This document shows, piece by piece, positions 35,434-43,948 of a stretch of DNA of 64,000 nucleotides. Every line of letters starts with the position of its first letter. Positions within the stretch are counted from its first letter, which is position 1. Position numbers and translations under genes: made by a program. Below the pieces are notes generated by a model. It saw only the letters and a program-made list of their open reading frames with translations, did not search any database and was not told the DNA's origin. This stretch comes from Pseudomonadota bacterium (GTDB taxonomy: Bacteria; Pseudomonadota; Alphaproteobacteria; Rhizobiales; Hyphomicrobiaceae), in contig JAEZRM010000064.1 in assembly GCA_023412805.1 (NCBI GenBank), positions 62,001-126,000 on the forward strand, given 5' to 3'.

Positions 35434-36456
35434 ATGAAAGTCCTCGTCACAGGTGCCGCAGGATTCATCGGCTTTCATGTCGCTAAGCGATTGCTTGAGC
35501 GGGGCGACACGGTCGTCGGTTTCGATGTGGTCAATGACTACTATGATCCGACGCTCAAGGAAGCACGCCTCTCGGTTCTCAACCAGGCGGCGGGCGGTGC
35601 CAACAGCGCGTGGTCCTTCATTCGCGCTGATCTTGCCGACGCCGATGCGGTGAACGCGTGCTTCTCAGAGCACGCGTTCGACCGCGTCATTCATCTGGCG
35701 GCACAAGCGGGCGTCCGCCATAGCCTGACGCATCCGCATGCATATGTGCAGTCCAATCTCGTAGCGTTCGTGAATGTTCTCGAAGCATGTCGCCACGCCG
35801 GGACACCGCATTTGACCTACGCCTCGACGTCGAGCGTCTATGGCGCCAGCACACGGATGCCGTTCTCGGAGCACGACGATGCGGATCATCCGCTTCAACT
35901 TTATGCGGCGACCAAGCGCGCGAACGAGCTCATGGCGCATTCCTACAGCCACCTCTTCGCCCTGCCGACAACGGGTTTGCGCTTTTTCACGGTGTACGGG
36001 CCGTGGGGACGACCGGATATGGCGCCATTCGTATTTACAAAGGCGATAGACGAAGGGTGGCCCATTCAGGTCTTCAATCACGGCAATCACAGCCGGGACT
36101 TCACCTATGTCGACGACATCGCCGAGGGTGTCATTCGCGCCTCGGACGCACCGGCAACACCGGCGGCGGCGTGGGATAGCAGCAAGCCCGATCCGGCAAT
36201 CTCGAACGCGCCATTCCGCATCTACAACATCGGCAACAGCGCGCCGGTTCAGCTTGCGGATTTCATCGCGGCCATCGAGAATGCACTCGGCAAGAAGGCC
36301 GTGCAGGAGATGCTGCCGCTCCAGCCAGGCGATGTGCCGGATACGTTCGCTGATGTATCGGAGCTGACGAAGGCCGTTGGCTATGCGCCGACGACGCCGG
36401 TTGCGAAGGGCGTAGCTGAATTGGTCGCGTGGTATCGCCAGTATTACGGTCGCTGA
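35434..36456 (+). CDS. UDP-glucuronate 4-epimerase-type NAD-dependent epimerase
   Basis: A 340-residue extended-SDR sugar nucleotide epimerase. Features are VTGAAGFIGFHVAKRLL, the GAE hallmark VNDYYDPTLKEARL, AAQAGVRHSLTHPHAYVQSN, TSSVYGA with the Tyr-Lys pair in LYAATKRANELMAHSYSHLF, and TVYGPWGRPDMAPF. This set matches enzymes making UDP-galacturonate from UDP-glucuronate for capsule or LPS. It is 13 bases behind the FAH-family gene and converges on soeC with 9 bases between stops. It would share its substrate with the UDP-xylose synthase of the 21-26 kb locus. Confidence 0.93.
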   Translation: MKVLVTGAAGFIGFHVAKRLLERGDTVVGFDVVNDYYDPTLKEARLSVLNQAAGGANSAWSFIRADLADADAVNACFSEHAFDRVIHLAAQAGVRHSLTHPHAYVQSNLVAFVNVLEACRHAGTPHLTYASTSSVYGASTRMPFSEHDDADHPLQLYAATKRANELMAHSYSHLFALPTTGLRFFTVYGPWGRPDMAPFVFTKAIDEGWPIQVFNHGNHSRDFTYVDDIAEGVIRASDAPATPAAAWDSSKPDPAISNAPFRIYNIGNSAPVQLADFIAAIENALGKKAVQEMLPLQPGDVPDTFADVSELTKAVGYAPTTPVAKGVAELVAWYRQYYGR

Positions 36457-36465
36457 GGCGCAGAT

Positions 36466-37413
36466 CTACGCCGCAGGCCGGCCGTAGTAGAGCATGGAGA
36501 CGTGCTCGGCTTCTGCAAAGAAGAGCCAGCGCTCGACGGCGATGCCCACTCCCGCGGTACCGACCGCGAGTAGGGCGGCCAGCGTGCCGAGAAGCGCACT
36601 TGGCGCGATGGTGATCAGGCAAAGCGCCCCCGGAACAAGGAACGCCAGAAGCCGAACATAGCCGCGCAGTTTCTCCGCATGATTGCGGGCCACGGCATAT
36701 CCCATCTCGCGCATGACGAAGTTGGCTTGCGTATGCGGCTGGTCCAGCACGCGCACCTGACCATGCTTGCCGAGGCCGGTCGCGTCGCCGATCGTCCAGG
36801 TCTTCTTCTCGGTGTCGATCGTCGACCAATAGCGCTGCTTCATGAACAGCGCGATCCCGACAAGTGCTGCGGTGAGCAGTGAGAACCATGAGCTCCGCAT
36901 GCCGAAAACATGGATGAGCGCGAGCATGAGCACAGCGCCCGTCGCAAGAGCCAGAGCGATGTAGATCCACGGAACCAGCGGCTGGTTCCATTGCCGGATG
37001 GTCCTGAGTGAGGCGTAGATCATGCCCGTGCAGTAGACGGTCACGAGTGCGAGCGCCGCAGCGAGCAGTCCGAGAAGCGCGAAGATGCCGTCGGTGCGCT
37101 CGAGGAATACCCAGCCGATGCCGAAGATGCCGGCGGGGACATAAGTCGCGACTGCCGCGACGCCTTCCTTGGAAAGCCAGGAGCTGCGCCACTGCGAGAA
37201 TGCGCGCCATGCCCGCTCTGGGTGACCGAGGTGGAATGTCGACGCGAGGAGGCCGACCGTGATCAGCCCGAGTGAGATCGCAACCCCGGTGAAGCCGAGC
37301 CAGCGATCCGCGGGCAGCACGCCGATGGCGGAGAGCAGCGCGAGCCAGACGAGCAGGCCATAGCCGGCGCCGGACGCGGTGGTGAACAGGATGACCGAGT
37401 AGGCGGGATGCAT
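36466..37413 (-). CDS. soeC: DmsC-family membrane anchor subunit (SoeC-like)
   Basis: A 315-residue inner-membrane protein with about eight helices. It begins MHPAYSVILFTTASGAGYGLLVWLA and carries STFHLGHPERAWRAFSQWRSSWLSKEG, a DmsC-family hallmark that includes quinone-site residues. It anchors the iron-sulfur and molybdenum subunits and passes electrons to the quinone pool. It is the last gene of the operon, 29 bases after the iron-sulfur subunit. The Soe assignment rests mainly on the catalytic subunit. Confidence 0.9.
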   Translation of the reverse strand: MHPAYSVILFTTASGAGYGLLVWLALLSAIGVLPADRWLGFTGVAISLGLITVGLLASTFHLGHPERAWRAFSQWRSSWLSKEGVAAVATYVPAGIFGIGWVFLERTDGIFALLGLLAAALALVTVYCTGMIYASLRTIRQWNQPLVPWIYIALALATGAVLMLALIHVFGMRSSWFSLLTAALVGIALFMKQRYWSTIDTEKKTWTIGDATGLGKHGQVRVLDQPHTQANFVMREMGYAVARNHAEKLRGYVRLLAFLVPGALCLITIAPSALLGTLAALLAVGTAGVGIAVERWLFFAEAEHVSMLYYGRPAA

Positions 37414-37442
37414 CGGGGATCCGTTACGGCAACTTGAGCGGT

Positions 37443-38204
37443 CTAACGCGAGAGCGCGCGATCGACCCAGGAGAAGAGATTTTCGATCGCGTTCGTCGGG
37501 GCCGCGATTTTTTGCTTCTGCGGCGCCTTGTCGGATGTGACCGCGTCAACAGTGCGGGCATCGCGGCGTGGACGCGGCGGCAGATACTTGTTCACGGGCT
37601 TGTAGCCGAAGGCGCCGAGCAGATCGAAGCCGCCGCGCTCCGCGACAAGCTTGGAGACGGCGCTCTCCGGATCACCGAGATCGCCGAAGTGACGGGCGCC
37701 CGTCGGGCAGGCGCGCACGCAAGCCGGTGTGCGATCCTCGGGTGCCAAGTGCTCGTTATAGATGCGGTCGACGCACAGCGTGCACTTCTTCATGACGCCG
37801 TGGCTCGGATCGTACTCGCGCGCACCATATGCGCACGCCCATGAGCAGAGCTTGCAGCCGATGCAGAGATCCGGGTCGACAAGCACGATGCCGTCCTCGG
37901 CGCGCTTGAAGGACGCGCCGGTGGGACAGACGGTGACGCAGTCCGGTGTCTCGCAGTGCAGACAGGAACGCGGGAAGTGGACCGTGCGGCTTTCCGTGCC
38001 GTCGCCGACCTCATAGCCGTGAATGCGGTTGAGCCATGCGCCATCGGGATCGGCGCCATAAGGATCGATGTCCGAGAGCGGCGCAGAATAGCCGCCCGTA
38101 TTCCATTCCTTGCAGCTCGTCGCACAACCGTGACAGCCGACGCAGGTGTCGAGGTCGATGACGAGGCCGAGCTTGCGCTCGGTATGTGTCGGTAGGCACG
38201 TCAT
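37443..38204 (-). CDS. soeB: 4Fe-4S ferredoxin-type electron transfer subunit (SoeB-like)
   Basis: A 253-residue DmsB-like subunit with four cysteine clusters for four [4Fe-4S] centres: CVGCHGCATSCKEW, CLHCETPDCVTVCPTG, CIGCKLCSWACAYG, and CTLC...CVRACPTGA. It moves electrons between the molybdenum subunit and the membrane anchor. It has no signal peptide, agreeing with a cytoplasm-facing complex. Its ATG overlaps the stop of the catalytic subunit (ATGA), so the two are translationally coupled. Confidence 0.94.
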   Translation of the reverse strand: MTCLPTHTERKLGLVIDLDTCVGCHGCATSCKEWNTGGYSAPLSDIDPYGADPDGAWLNRIHGYEVGDGTESRTVHFPRSCLHCETPDCVTVCPTGASFKRAEDGIVLVDPDLCIGCKLCSWACAYGAREYDPSHGVMKKCTLCVDRIYNEHLAPEDRTPACVRACPTGARHFGDLGDPESAVSKLVAERGGFDLLGAFGYKPVNKYLPPRPRRDARTVDAVTSDKAPQKQKIAAPTNAIENLFSWVDRALSR

Positions 38205-41119
38205 CGGCGTGCCCTCTTGAAGTCCGCGCCGTACGCGAGGGTATCCGGATGGCCGCGGCCGATCGGATCAGCGAACGGCTCGAAGCGTGGCTCGCTGCGT
38301 TCGACGTCCTCGGGCTCGGCTTTCTCGATGCGGACGCGCAGGTCGTACCACGCGGCCTGCCCTGTGATGGGATCCGAGTTCGAGTAGCGATAGCCGCCAC
38401 CCTTCTCAGGCAGAAGCTCGGAGATGAGATGATTCAGGAGGAAGCCGCGCTCGGACTCCGGCGCATCCTTCGAGAGGCCCCAGGCACCACTGCGCTTGCC
38501 GATGGCGTTCCAGGTCCAGGCCGTCTGATCGTTCACGCCTTCCATGAGGCGGACCTGACAGCGCACGCGCCCGAGATGACTGCTGATCCAGACCCAGTCG
38601 TCATCCGAAATGCCAAGTGCGGCGCCGCGCGCGCGGCTCAGGTAGAGGCGGTTCTGGCCGGTGATCTGGCGCAGCCACGCATTCTGCGAACCCCATGAGT
38701 GGTACATGTGCATGGGGCGCTGCGTGATTGCGTGCATGGGGAATTCGTCGGTGTCGACGATGGTCCCCTCGAAGGGCTGATACCAGAAGGGCAGCGGATC
38801 GAAGTATTTCGCGATGCGCTCGCGATGGCTCTCCGGCGGCTGCACGGGACCATGGCCCTCGGCAGCGAGGCGGAAGGCCTGCAAAGGTTCGCAGTAGAGC
38901 TGGAAGGTCATCTTCGCATCGGCGGCGCGGAAGCCGACCGACGCCGCCCAGTCCAGATACTCCTTGTTGGCGTGCTTGAAGTAGCGCTGGCTCGGCGGAA
39001 TGTGGTGCGCGTGGAAGCCGCCATTGGCGATGTAGCGATTGAGCTGATCCGGATTGGGCGCGCCCTTGCCGAAGCTGTCGCCATTGCCGCGCCAGCCCGC
39101 AAGCGGCCCGATGCCCGGTGCACGCTCGTGATTCACGAGATAATCGGCATAGCCACCCGGGAACTGCGGTGAGCCATCCGGTTTGACGAGGCCCGGCAGA
39201 TTGAGGCGCGCGCCGAGATCGAGCAGCACCGACTGGAAGCCGCGCACGTCACGATCCGGCTCGATGATTGGATGGCGGATGGCGTCGCAGGCGGAATCGG
39301 GTTCGGAGATCGGCCGGTCGAGAATGGAAATGCAGTCCCACCGTTCGAGATACGTCGTGTCGGGCAGGATGAGATCCGCGTAGGGCACCATCTCGGAGTA
39401 GTAGGCATCCGAGTAAATGATGCGCGGGATCTTGTATTCGCCGGTCTCGGGATTCTTCTCCGTCAGATACTTGAGCGTATCGCGGATGTTCATCGACGAG
39501 TTCCAGCTCATGTTTGCCATGTACATGAACAGGGTGTCGATGGGGTACGGATCGCCAAGGCCCGCATTGGTGATGACCATGTGCATCAGGCCATGGGCGG
39601 CCATCGGCGCATCCCAGCTGTAGGCCTTGTCGATGCGCTGCGGCGTGTTGGCGGCGTCGATCAGTAGGTCGCTCGGCGCGGTCGGGAAGCCGAGGTGTGG
39701 GCCGGGCAGAGGCTCGCCAGCCTTGACCTGACCGGGCTTTCCGGTTGGCTTCAGCCGTGGCGCGATTTCCTTGGGATAGGGCGGCTTGTAGCGGAAGCCG
39801 CCGGGCACATCGATCGTGCCGAGCAGGATCTGCAGGAAGTGAATGAGCCGGCAGGTCTGGAAGCCATTCGAGTGGGCCGAGATGCCGCGCATGGCATGCA
39901 TGGCGACAGGACGACCAACCATCTTCTCGTGGCGACGGCCGTAGATGTCCGTCCAGGGCACGTCGAGCGTGACAGTCTGCTCGAAGGCGACCTTGGCCAT
40001 CTCGTCAGCGAGACGGCGGATCGTGTCGGCCGGGACGCCGCACTCCTTTTCCGCGCGCTCGGGCGAATATTCTTCGCCGAGATAGCGCTCGGCGATCTTC
40101 TGGAAGACGGGGATGGCCGTGCGGCCGTCGGCGAGCTTTACCGGGCGCGAAAGCTGCGGGACGACGTCTGCGCTTTCAGCGGGAACGAGGGCGTCTGTGC
40201 GTTTATCGAAGGCGAGCGCATTGCCCTTTTCGTCACGCACGAACATGCCGTGGTCGGCAGCACCCGGTGCTTCGATGACGAGCCATGAGGCATTCGTGTA
40301 GCGCACGAGATAGTCGACATCGATGCGCTGCGTGCGCAGGAGTTCGTGGATCATCGCGCCGACGAACGCGCCGTCTGTGCCGGGCCGGATGCCGACCCAC
40401 TCATCGGCAATGGCATTGTAGCCCGTGCGCACGGGATTGACCGACACCACCTTCGCGCCGCGCGACTTGAGCTTGCCGAGGCCGATCTTGATCGGGTTCG
40501 AGCCATGATCCTCAGCCACGCCGAAGAGCATGAAGTATTTCGCGTGATCCCAGTCGGGCTCGCCGAACTCCCAGAACGACCCCCCGAAGGTGTAGAGGCC
40601 GGCAGCGGCCATGTTCACGGAGCAGAAGCCGCCGTGTGCCGCGTAGTTCGGCGTGCCGTACTTGATGGCCCACCAGCCGGTCAGCGACTGCGATTGGTCG
40701 CGGCCCGTGAAGAACGCGAGCTTCTTCGGATCATCGGCACGGACCTTGGCGAGCCACCCGGTCGCGGTCTGCAGAGCTTCTTCCCAGGAGATTTCCTTGA
40801 ACTGGCCCGAGCCGCGCGGGCCGACGCGGAGCATCGGTGCCTTGAGGCGCGCCGGCGAATAGTGCTGCATGATGCCGGCGGAGCCCTTGCCGCACAGCAC
40901 GCCCTTGTTCACCGGATGATCGCGGTTGCCGTCGATGTAACGGACCTTGCCGTCCTTGAGATAGACGTTGATGCCGCAACGGCAGGCGCACATGTAACAG
41001 GTCGTCTTCTCGATCCGGTCAGCGGGATTTTCGCTGAGGATGACGCCGTGCTCATCGGGCTCGGACTTGCGGGCGCCCGCGGATGAGTTGGAAGTCTTGG
41101 CTGTCGCTCGATCCTGCAC
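38201..41119 (-). CDS. soeA: Molybdopterin oxidoreductase, SoeA-type sulfite dehydrogenase catalytic subunit
   Basis: A 972-residue bis-MGD molybdoenzyme. The N-terminal [4Fe-4S] motif is C41-x2-C44-x3-C48-x27-C76 (CYMCACRC...GVLCGKGS). The likely Mo ligand is C166 in HGGFCSVNMAAAGLY. There is no Tat signal, so the enzyme faces the cytoplasm. The stretch CYMCACRCGINV, GRDQSQS and NYAAHGGFCSVNMAAAG is what I know from SoeA, the subunit of membrane-bound cytoplasmic sulfite dehydrogenase. Polysulfide or related DMSO-reductase-family roles are the alternatives. The start is GTG 41119 with a weak ggac site. It is the first gene of a three-gene operon. Confidence 0.88.
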   Translation of the reverse strand: MQDRATAKTSNSSAGARKSEPDEHGVILSENPADRIEKTTCYMCACRCGINVYLKDGKVRYIDGNRDHPVNKGVLCGKGSAGIMQHYSPARLKAPMLRVGPRGSGQFKEISWEEALQTATGWLAKVRADDPKKLAFFTGRDQSQSLTGWWAIKYGTPNYAAHGGFCSVNMAAAGLYTFGGSFWEFGEPDWDHAKYFMLFGVAEDHGSNPIKIGLGKLKSRGAKVVSVNPVRTGYNAIADEWVGIRPGTDGAFVGAMIHELLRTQRIDVDYLVRYTNASWLVIEAPGAADHGMFVRDEKGNALAFDKRTDALVPAESADVVPQLSRPVKLADGRTAIPVFQKIAERYLGEEYSPERAEKECGVPADTIRRLADEMAKVAFEQTVTLDVPWTDIYGRRHEKMVGRPVAMHAMRGISAHSNGFQTCRLIHFLQILLGTIDVPGGFRYKPPYPKEIAPRLKPTGKPGQVKAGEPLPGPHLGFPTAPSDLLIDAANTPQRIDKAYSWDAPMAAHGLMHMVITNAGLGDPYPIDTLFMYMANMSWNSSMNIRDTLKYLTEKNPETGEYKIPRIIYSDAYYSEMVPYADLILPDTTYLERWDCISILDRPISEPDSACDAIRHPIIEPDRDVRGFQSVLLDLGARLNLPGLVKPDGSPQFPGGYADYLVNHERAPGIGPLAGWRGNGDSFGKGAPNPDQLNRYIANGGFHAHHIPPSQRYFKHANKEYLDWAASVGFRAADAKMTFQLYCEPLQAFRLAAEGHGPVQPPESHRERIAKYFDPLPFWYQPFEGTIVDTDEFPMHAITQRPMHMYHSWGSQNAWLRQITGQNRLYLSRARGAALGISDDDWVWISSHLGRVRCQVRLMEGVNDQTAWTWNAIGKRSGAWGLSKDAPESERGFLLNHLISELLPEKGGGYRYSNSDPITGQAAWYDLRVRIEKAEPEDVERSEPRFEPFADPIGRGHPDTLAYGADFKRARR

Positions 41120-41229
41120 GGTCTAGTGTCCTGATTCCGAAGTTCGCCGCTCGATCATCACACTAGGCTCATGCGTCCTTTGGGCGATCAACGCCGGTTC
41201 GTTCATAGTCTTGAGTATATTCCATCCCT

Positions 41230-41241
41230 TGAATGTTCAAC
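41230..41241. promoter_or_regulatory. Candidate operator palindrome TTGAATGTTCAA
   Basis: Five-base arms TTGAA and TTCAA separated by TG, about 110 bases upstream of the soeA start. Dyads of this size can bind small regulators, but no regulator gene adjoins and the match could be chance. Confidence 0.25.
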
Positions 41242-41314
41242 CCTGGGGGCGGAATGTTTGCACTGAGCAAGCAGCTATCGCGGATGGCTGCGTTCGCCTC
41301 GCTGGCGCACTTGC

Positions 41315-41327
41315 GGAATGGCATTCC
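41315..41327. promoter_or_regulatory. Candidate operator palindrome GGAATGGCATTCC
   Basis: Perfect six-base arms GGAATG and CATTCC around a single G, in the same intergenic region. A single half-site ggaatg occurs again near 41251. Function unknown; possibly a regulator site for soeABC or the sox operon. Confidence 0.25.
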
Positions 41328-41585
41328 ATGTATCGCATGATGCGGCACGGCTGCAGAGCCGCGCACAATGTCACGCGGCTTCAAAGTCTTATATAACACT
41401 TCCTGGGCGCCCCACCGCTCGCGACCCCGATCCGCGCTTATGCCCGGTTGCGAGATCGTCCTTCTCCCCGCTATGCAATTTCTGACGAGAGCTATAGTCG
41501 CTTGTGAATGAGAAGAAAAGTCTCACCACGCGATCCGCCTATGCGCGGCGCGCTCGCCGTAACTCAATGGACAGAGGACGCCATC

Positions 41586-42359
41586 ATGACATCGAAGGTC
41601 CACGTTGAGCGCGTTGGTCCCGTGACGACAGTCATCATCAATCGTCCAGGGGTTCGCAATGCTGTCGACAACGAGACGGCGGATGCGCTGGCCAATGCGT
41701 TCCGCGCTTTCGACGCCGATCCCGAGCAGCGCGTCGCGGTGCTCTGGGGCTCTCGTGGCGCCTTCTGTGCCGGCGCGGACCTGAAGTCGATTGCGTCCGG
41801 TGAGCGCAAGAAGCGCTACAGCCTCGAGGGAGATGGTCCCATGGGGCCGTCGCGATTGAAACTCTCGAAGCCGGTGATCGCCGCTGTGGCCGGCCATGCC
41901 GTCGCAGGCGGACTGGAGCTGGCCATCTGGTGCGACATGCGCGTCGTTGAGGAGGATGCCGTTTTCGGCGTCTACTGCCGGCGCTGGGGCGTGCCGCTCA
42001 TCGATGGTGGAACCGTGCGTTTGCCGCGTCTGATCGGCCAGAGCCATGCGCTCGATATGATCCTGACCGGACGTCCGGTCGGTGCGGAAGAGGCGCTGCG
42101 CATGGGACTTGCGAACCGCGTCGTTGCCAAGGGCGAGGCGCGGCCTACGGCGGAGGCACTGGCACGCCAGCTTGCTGAATTTCCGCAGATGTGCATGAAC
42201 CTGGATCGCGCGTCGGTCTATCGGCAGTGGGAGCTGCCGTTCGGTCACGCCATGAAGGCGGAGTTTGCGCACGGCATCGCGGCGGTTGCCGCCGAGGGGC
42301 AATCGGGCGCGGCGCGTTTTGCGGATGGCGCGGGACGTGGCGGCAAGTTCAGTGAGTGA
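41586..42359 (+). CDS. Enoyl-CoA hydratase/crotonase family protein
   Basis: A 257-residue crotonase-fold protein that handles acyl-CoA thioesters. The two oxyanion-hole segments are GAFCAGADLKS and GHAVAGGLELA. The CRRWGVPLIDGGTVRLPRLIG stretch is typical of one crotonase subgroup in which the second catalytic Glu is replaced. The reaction may therefore differ from simple enoyl-CoA hydration. ATG 41586 follows agagga; an upstream in-frame ATG at 41508 adds residues unlike the family. soxB starts 28 bases downstream, so it may be co-transcribed with the sarcosine oxidase genes. Confidence 0.9.
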   Translation: MTSKVHVERVGPVTTVIINRPGVRNAVDNETADALANAFRAFDADPEQRVAVLWGSRGAFCAGADLKSIASGERKKRYSLEGDGPMGPSRLKLSKPVIAAVAGHAVAGGLELAIWCDMRVVEEDAVFGVYCRRWGVPLIDGGTVRLPRLIGQSHALDMILTGRPVGAEEALRMGLANRVVAKGEARPTAEALARQLAEFPQMCMNLDRASVYRQWELPFGHAMKAEFAHGIAAVAAEGQSGAARFADGAGRGGKFSE

Positions 42360-42387
42360 GATTGCCGCGAGGGGCGTGGGGTAGTCG

Positions 42388-43638
42388 ATGCGGTTTTCGC
42401 TTCTTTCTCTGGCGCGCAATGCGCTCGGCGGTCATGCGCGCTGGCCGGCGCAGTGGCGTTCGCCGGAGCCGAAGGCTGCGTATGACGCGGTGATCGTCGG
42501 CGCCGGAGGGCACGGGCTCGGCACGGCCTATTACCTTGCGAAAGAGCATGGGCTTCGCAACATCGCGGTCGTCGAGAAGGGATGGCTCGGCGGCGGCAAT
42601 ACGGGCCGCAACACGACCATCATCCGTTCCAACTACCTCTGGGAGGAGTCCGAGGCGATCTACGAGCTGTCGGTGAAGCTCTGGGAGACGCTGTCGGATG
42701 AGTTGAACTACAACGTCATGTATTCGCCGCGTGGCGTGATGATGCTGGCGCACACTGTGCATGATATCCAGGTCTTCAAGCGTCACGTGCACGCGAATCG
42801 TCTCGCCGGTATCGACAACGAGTGGCTGACACCCGAAGAGGCCAAGGCCTTCTGCCCGCCGTTGAGCATTTCGCCGAAGCTGCGTTATCCCGTGCTCGGT
42901 GCGGCGCTCCAGCGGCGCGGTGGCACAGCACGGCATGACGCTGTCGCCTGGGGCTATGCGCGTGCGGCGAGCGCACTCGGTGTCGACATCATCGAGAATG
43001 CGGAGGTGACGGCTATCCGGCGCGATGCGAATGGTGCCGTCGAAGGCGTCGAGACGACTCGCGGCACGATCAAGACGAAAAAGGTGGGTGTCGTCGCGGC
43101 CGGGCACACGTCCGTGCTCATGAGCATGGCGGGCGTGCGGATGCCGCTCGAAAGCTATCCGCTTCAGGCGCTCGTTTCCGAGCCGATCAAGCCCGTGCTG
43201 CCGTGTGTCGTGATGTCGAACACGGTGCACGCCTATATCTCGCAGTCCGACAAAGGCGAGCTGGTGATCGGCGCGGGCACGGATGCCTACACGTCCTACA
43301 GCCAGACGGGCGGCCTGCACGTGTCGGCGCACACGCTCGATGCGATCTGCGATCTTTTCCCGACCTTCCGGCGCATGAGGATGATGCGCAACTGGGGCGG
43401 CATCGTCGACGTCACGCCGGATCGCTCGCCGATAATCGGGCTCACGCCGGTGCCGGGCCTCTACGTCAACTGTGGCTGGGGCACGGGCGGCTTCAAGGCG
43501 ACGCCGGGATCGGCCTATGTATTCGCGGCAACCATGGTGCGCGGCGAGCCGCATCCGGTTGCCGCGCCCTTTGCGCTGGAACGCTTCACTACGGGGCGAC
43601 TGATCGACGAAGCCGCTGCCGCTGCTGTTGCGCACTGA
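42388..43638 (+). CDS. soxB: Sarcosine oxidase beta subunit
   Basis: A 416-residue FAD subunit of heterotetrameric sarcosine oxidase. The enzyme turns sarcosine, O2 and tetrahydrofolate into glycine, H2O2 and 5,10-methylene-tetrahydrofolate. The FAD-binding motif is AVIVGAGGHGLGTAYYLA (residues 34-51). H183 in RRGGTARHDAVAWGYAR matches the His that carries covalent FMN in the Corynebacterium enzyme. NCGWGTGGFKATPGS near the C-terminus is conserved. It is the first of soxBDAG, in the usual order. Confidence 0.96.
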   Translation: MRFSLLSLARNALGGHARWPAQWRSPEPKAAYDAVIVGAGGHGLGTAYYLAKEHGLRNIAVVEKGWLGGGNTGRNTTIIRSNYLWEESEAIYELSVKLWETLSDELNYNVMYSPRGVMMLAHTVHDIQVFKRHVHANRLAGIDNEWLTPEEAKAFCPPLSISPKLRYPVLGAALQRRGGTARHDAVAWGYARAASALGVDIIENAEVTAIRRDANGAVEGVETTRGTIKTKKVGVVAAGHTSVLMSMAGVRMPLESYPLQALVSEPIKPVLPCVVMSNTVHAYISQSDKGELVIGAGTDAYTSYSQTGGLHVSAHTLDAICDLFPTFRRMRMMRNWGGIVDVTPDRSPIIGLTPVPGLYVNCGWGTGGFKATPGSAYVFAATMVRGEPHPVAAPFALERFTTGRLIDEAAAAAVAH

Positions 43639-43645
43639 GGATGCC

Positions 43646-43948
43646 ATGCTGCTGATACATTGCCCGTACTGCCGCATGGATCGCCCCGAGTCCGAGTTTC
43701 GGTATGGCAGCGAGGCGCATGTTGCGCGGCCTGCTGAGCCCGCGAATGTCAGCGACGCAGAGTGGGCGGCCTTTCTCTATATGCGCGCCAACCCTAAAGG
43801 CATTCACGCCGAGCGTTGGCGGCATGTCCATGGCTGCGGGCGGTTCTTCAACGCGCTGCGCAATACGGTGACGGATCAGATCTTGAAAACTTATCCGGCC
43901 GGAACGCCATGGCCTGACCTCGATGTACCTACTCAGGGTGATCGCTGA
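43646..43948 (+). CDS. soxD: Sarcosine oxidase delta subunit
   Basis: A 100-residue subunit of heterotetrameric sarcosine oxidase with the typical start MLLIHCPYCRMDRPESEFRYGSEAH and GCGRFFNALRNTVTDQIL. Cys and His residues (HCPYC, HVHGC region) probably bind zinc. The start ATG 43646 lies 7 bases after the soxB stop. The stop overlaps the soxA start by one base (TGATG). Confidence 0.95.
   Translation: MLLIHCPYCRMDRPESEFRYGSEAHVARPAEPANVSDAEWAAFLYMRANPKGIHAERWRHVHGCGRFFNALRNTVTDQILKTYPAGTPWPDLDVPTQGDR

Larger units (their letters stand above)
41120..41585. other. Intergenic region upstream of soeABC and the enoyl-CoA hydratase gene
   Basis: About 465 bases between divergent operons. Two short palindromes are listed separately. 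I see no convincing gene or RNA element; promoters of both operons must lie here. Confidence 0.5.

Noticed and set aside
41211..41396. 61-codon open frame between soeA and the crotonase gene
   Set aside because: No ribosome site and no protein-like pattern; the region is better seen as promoter DNA.
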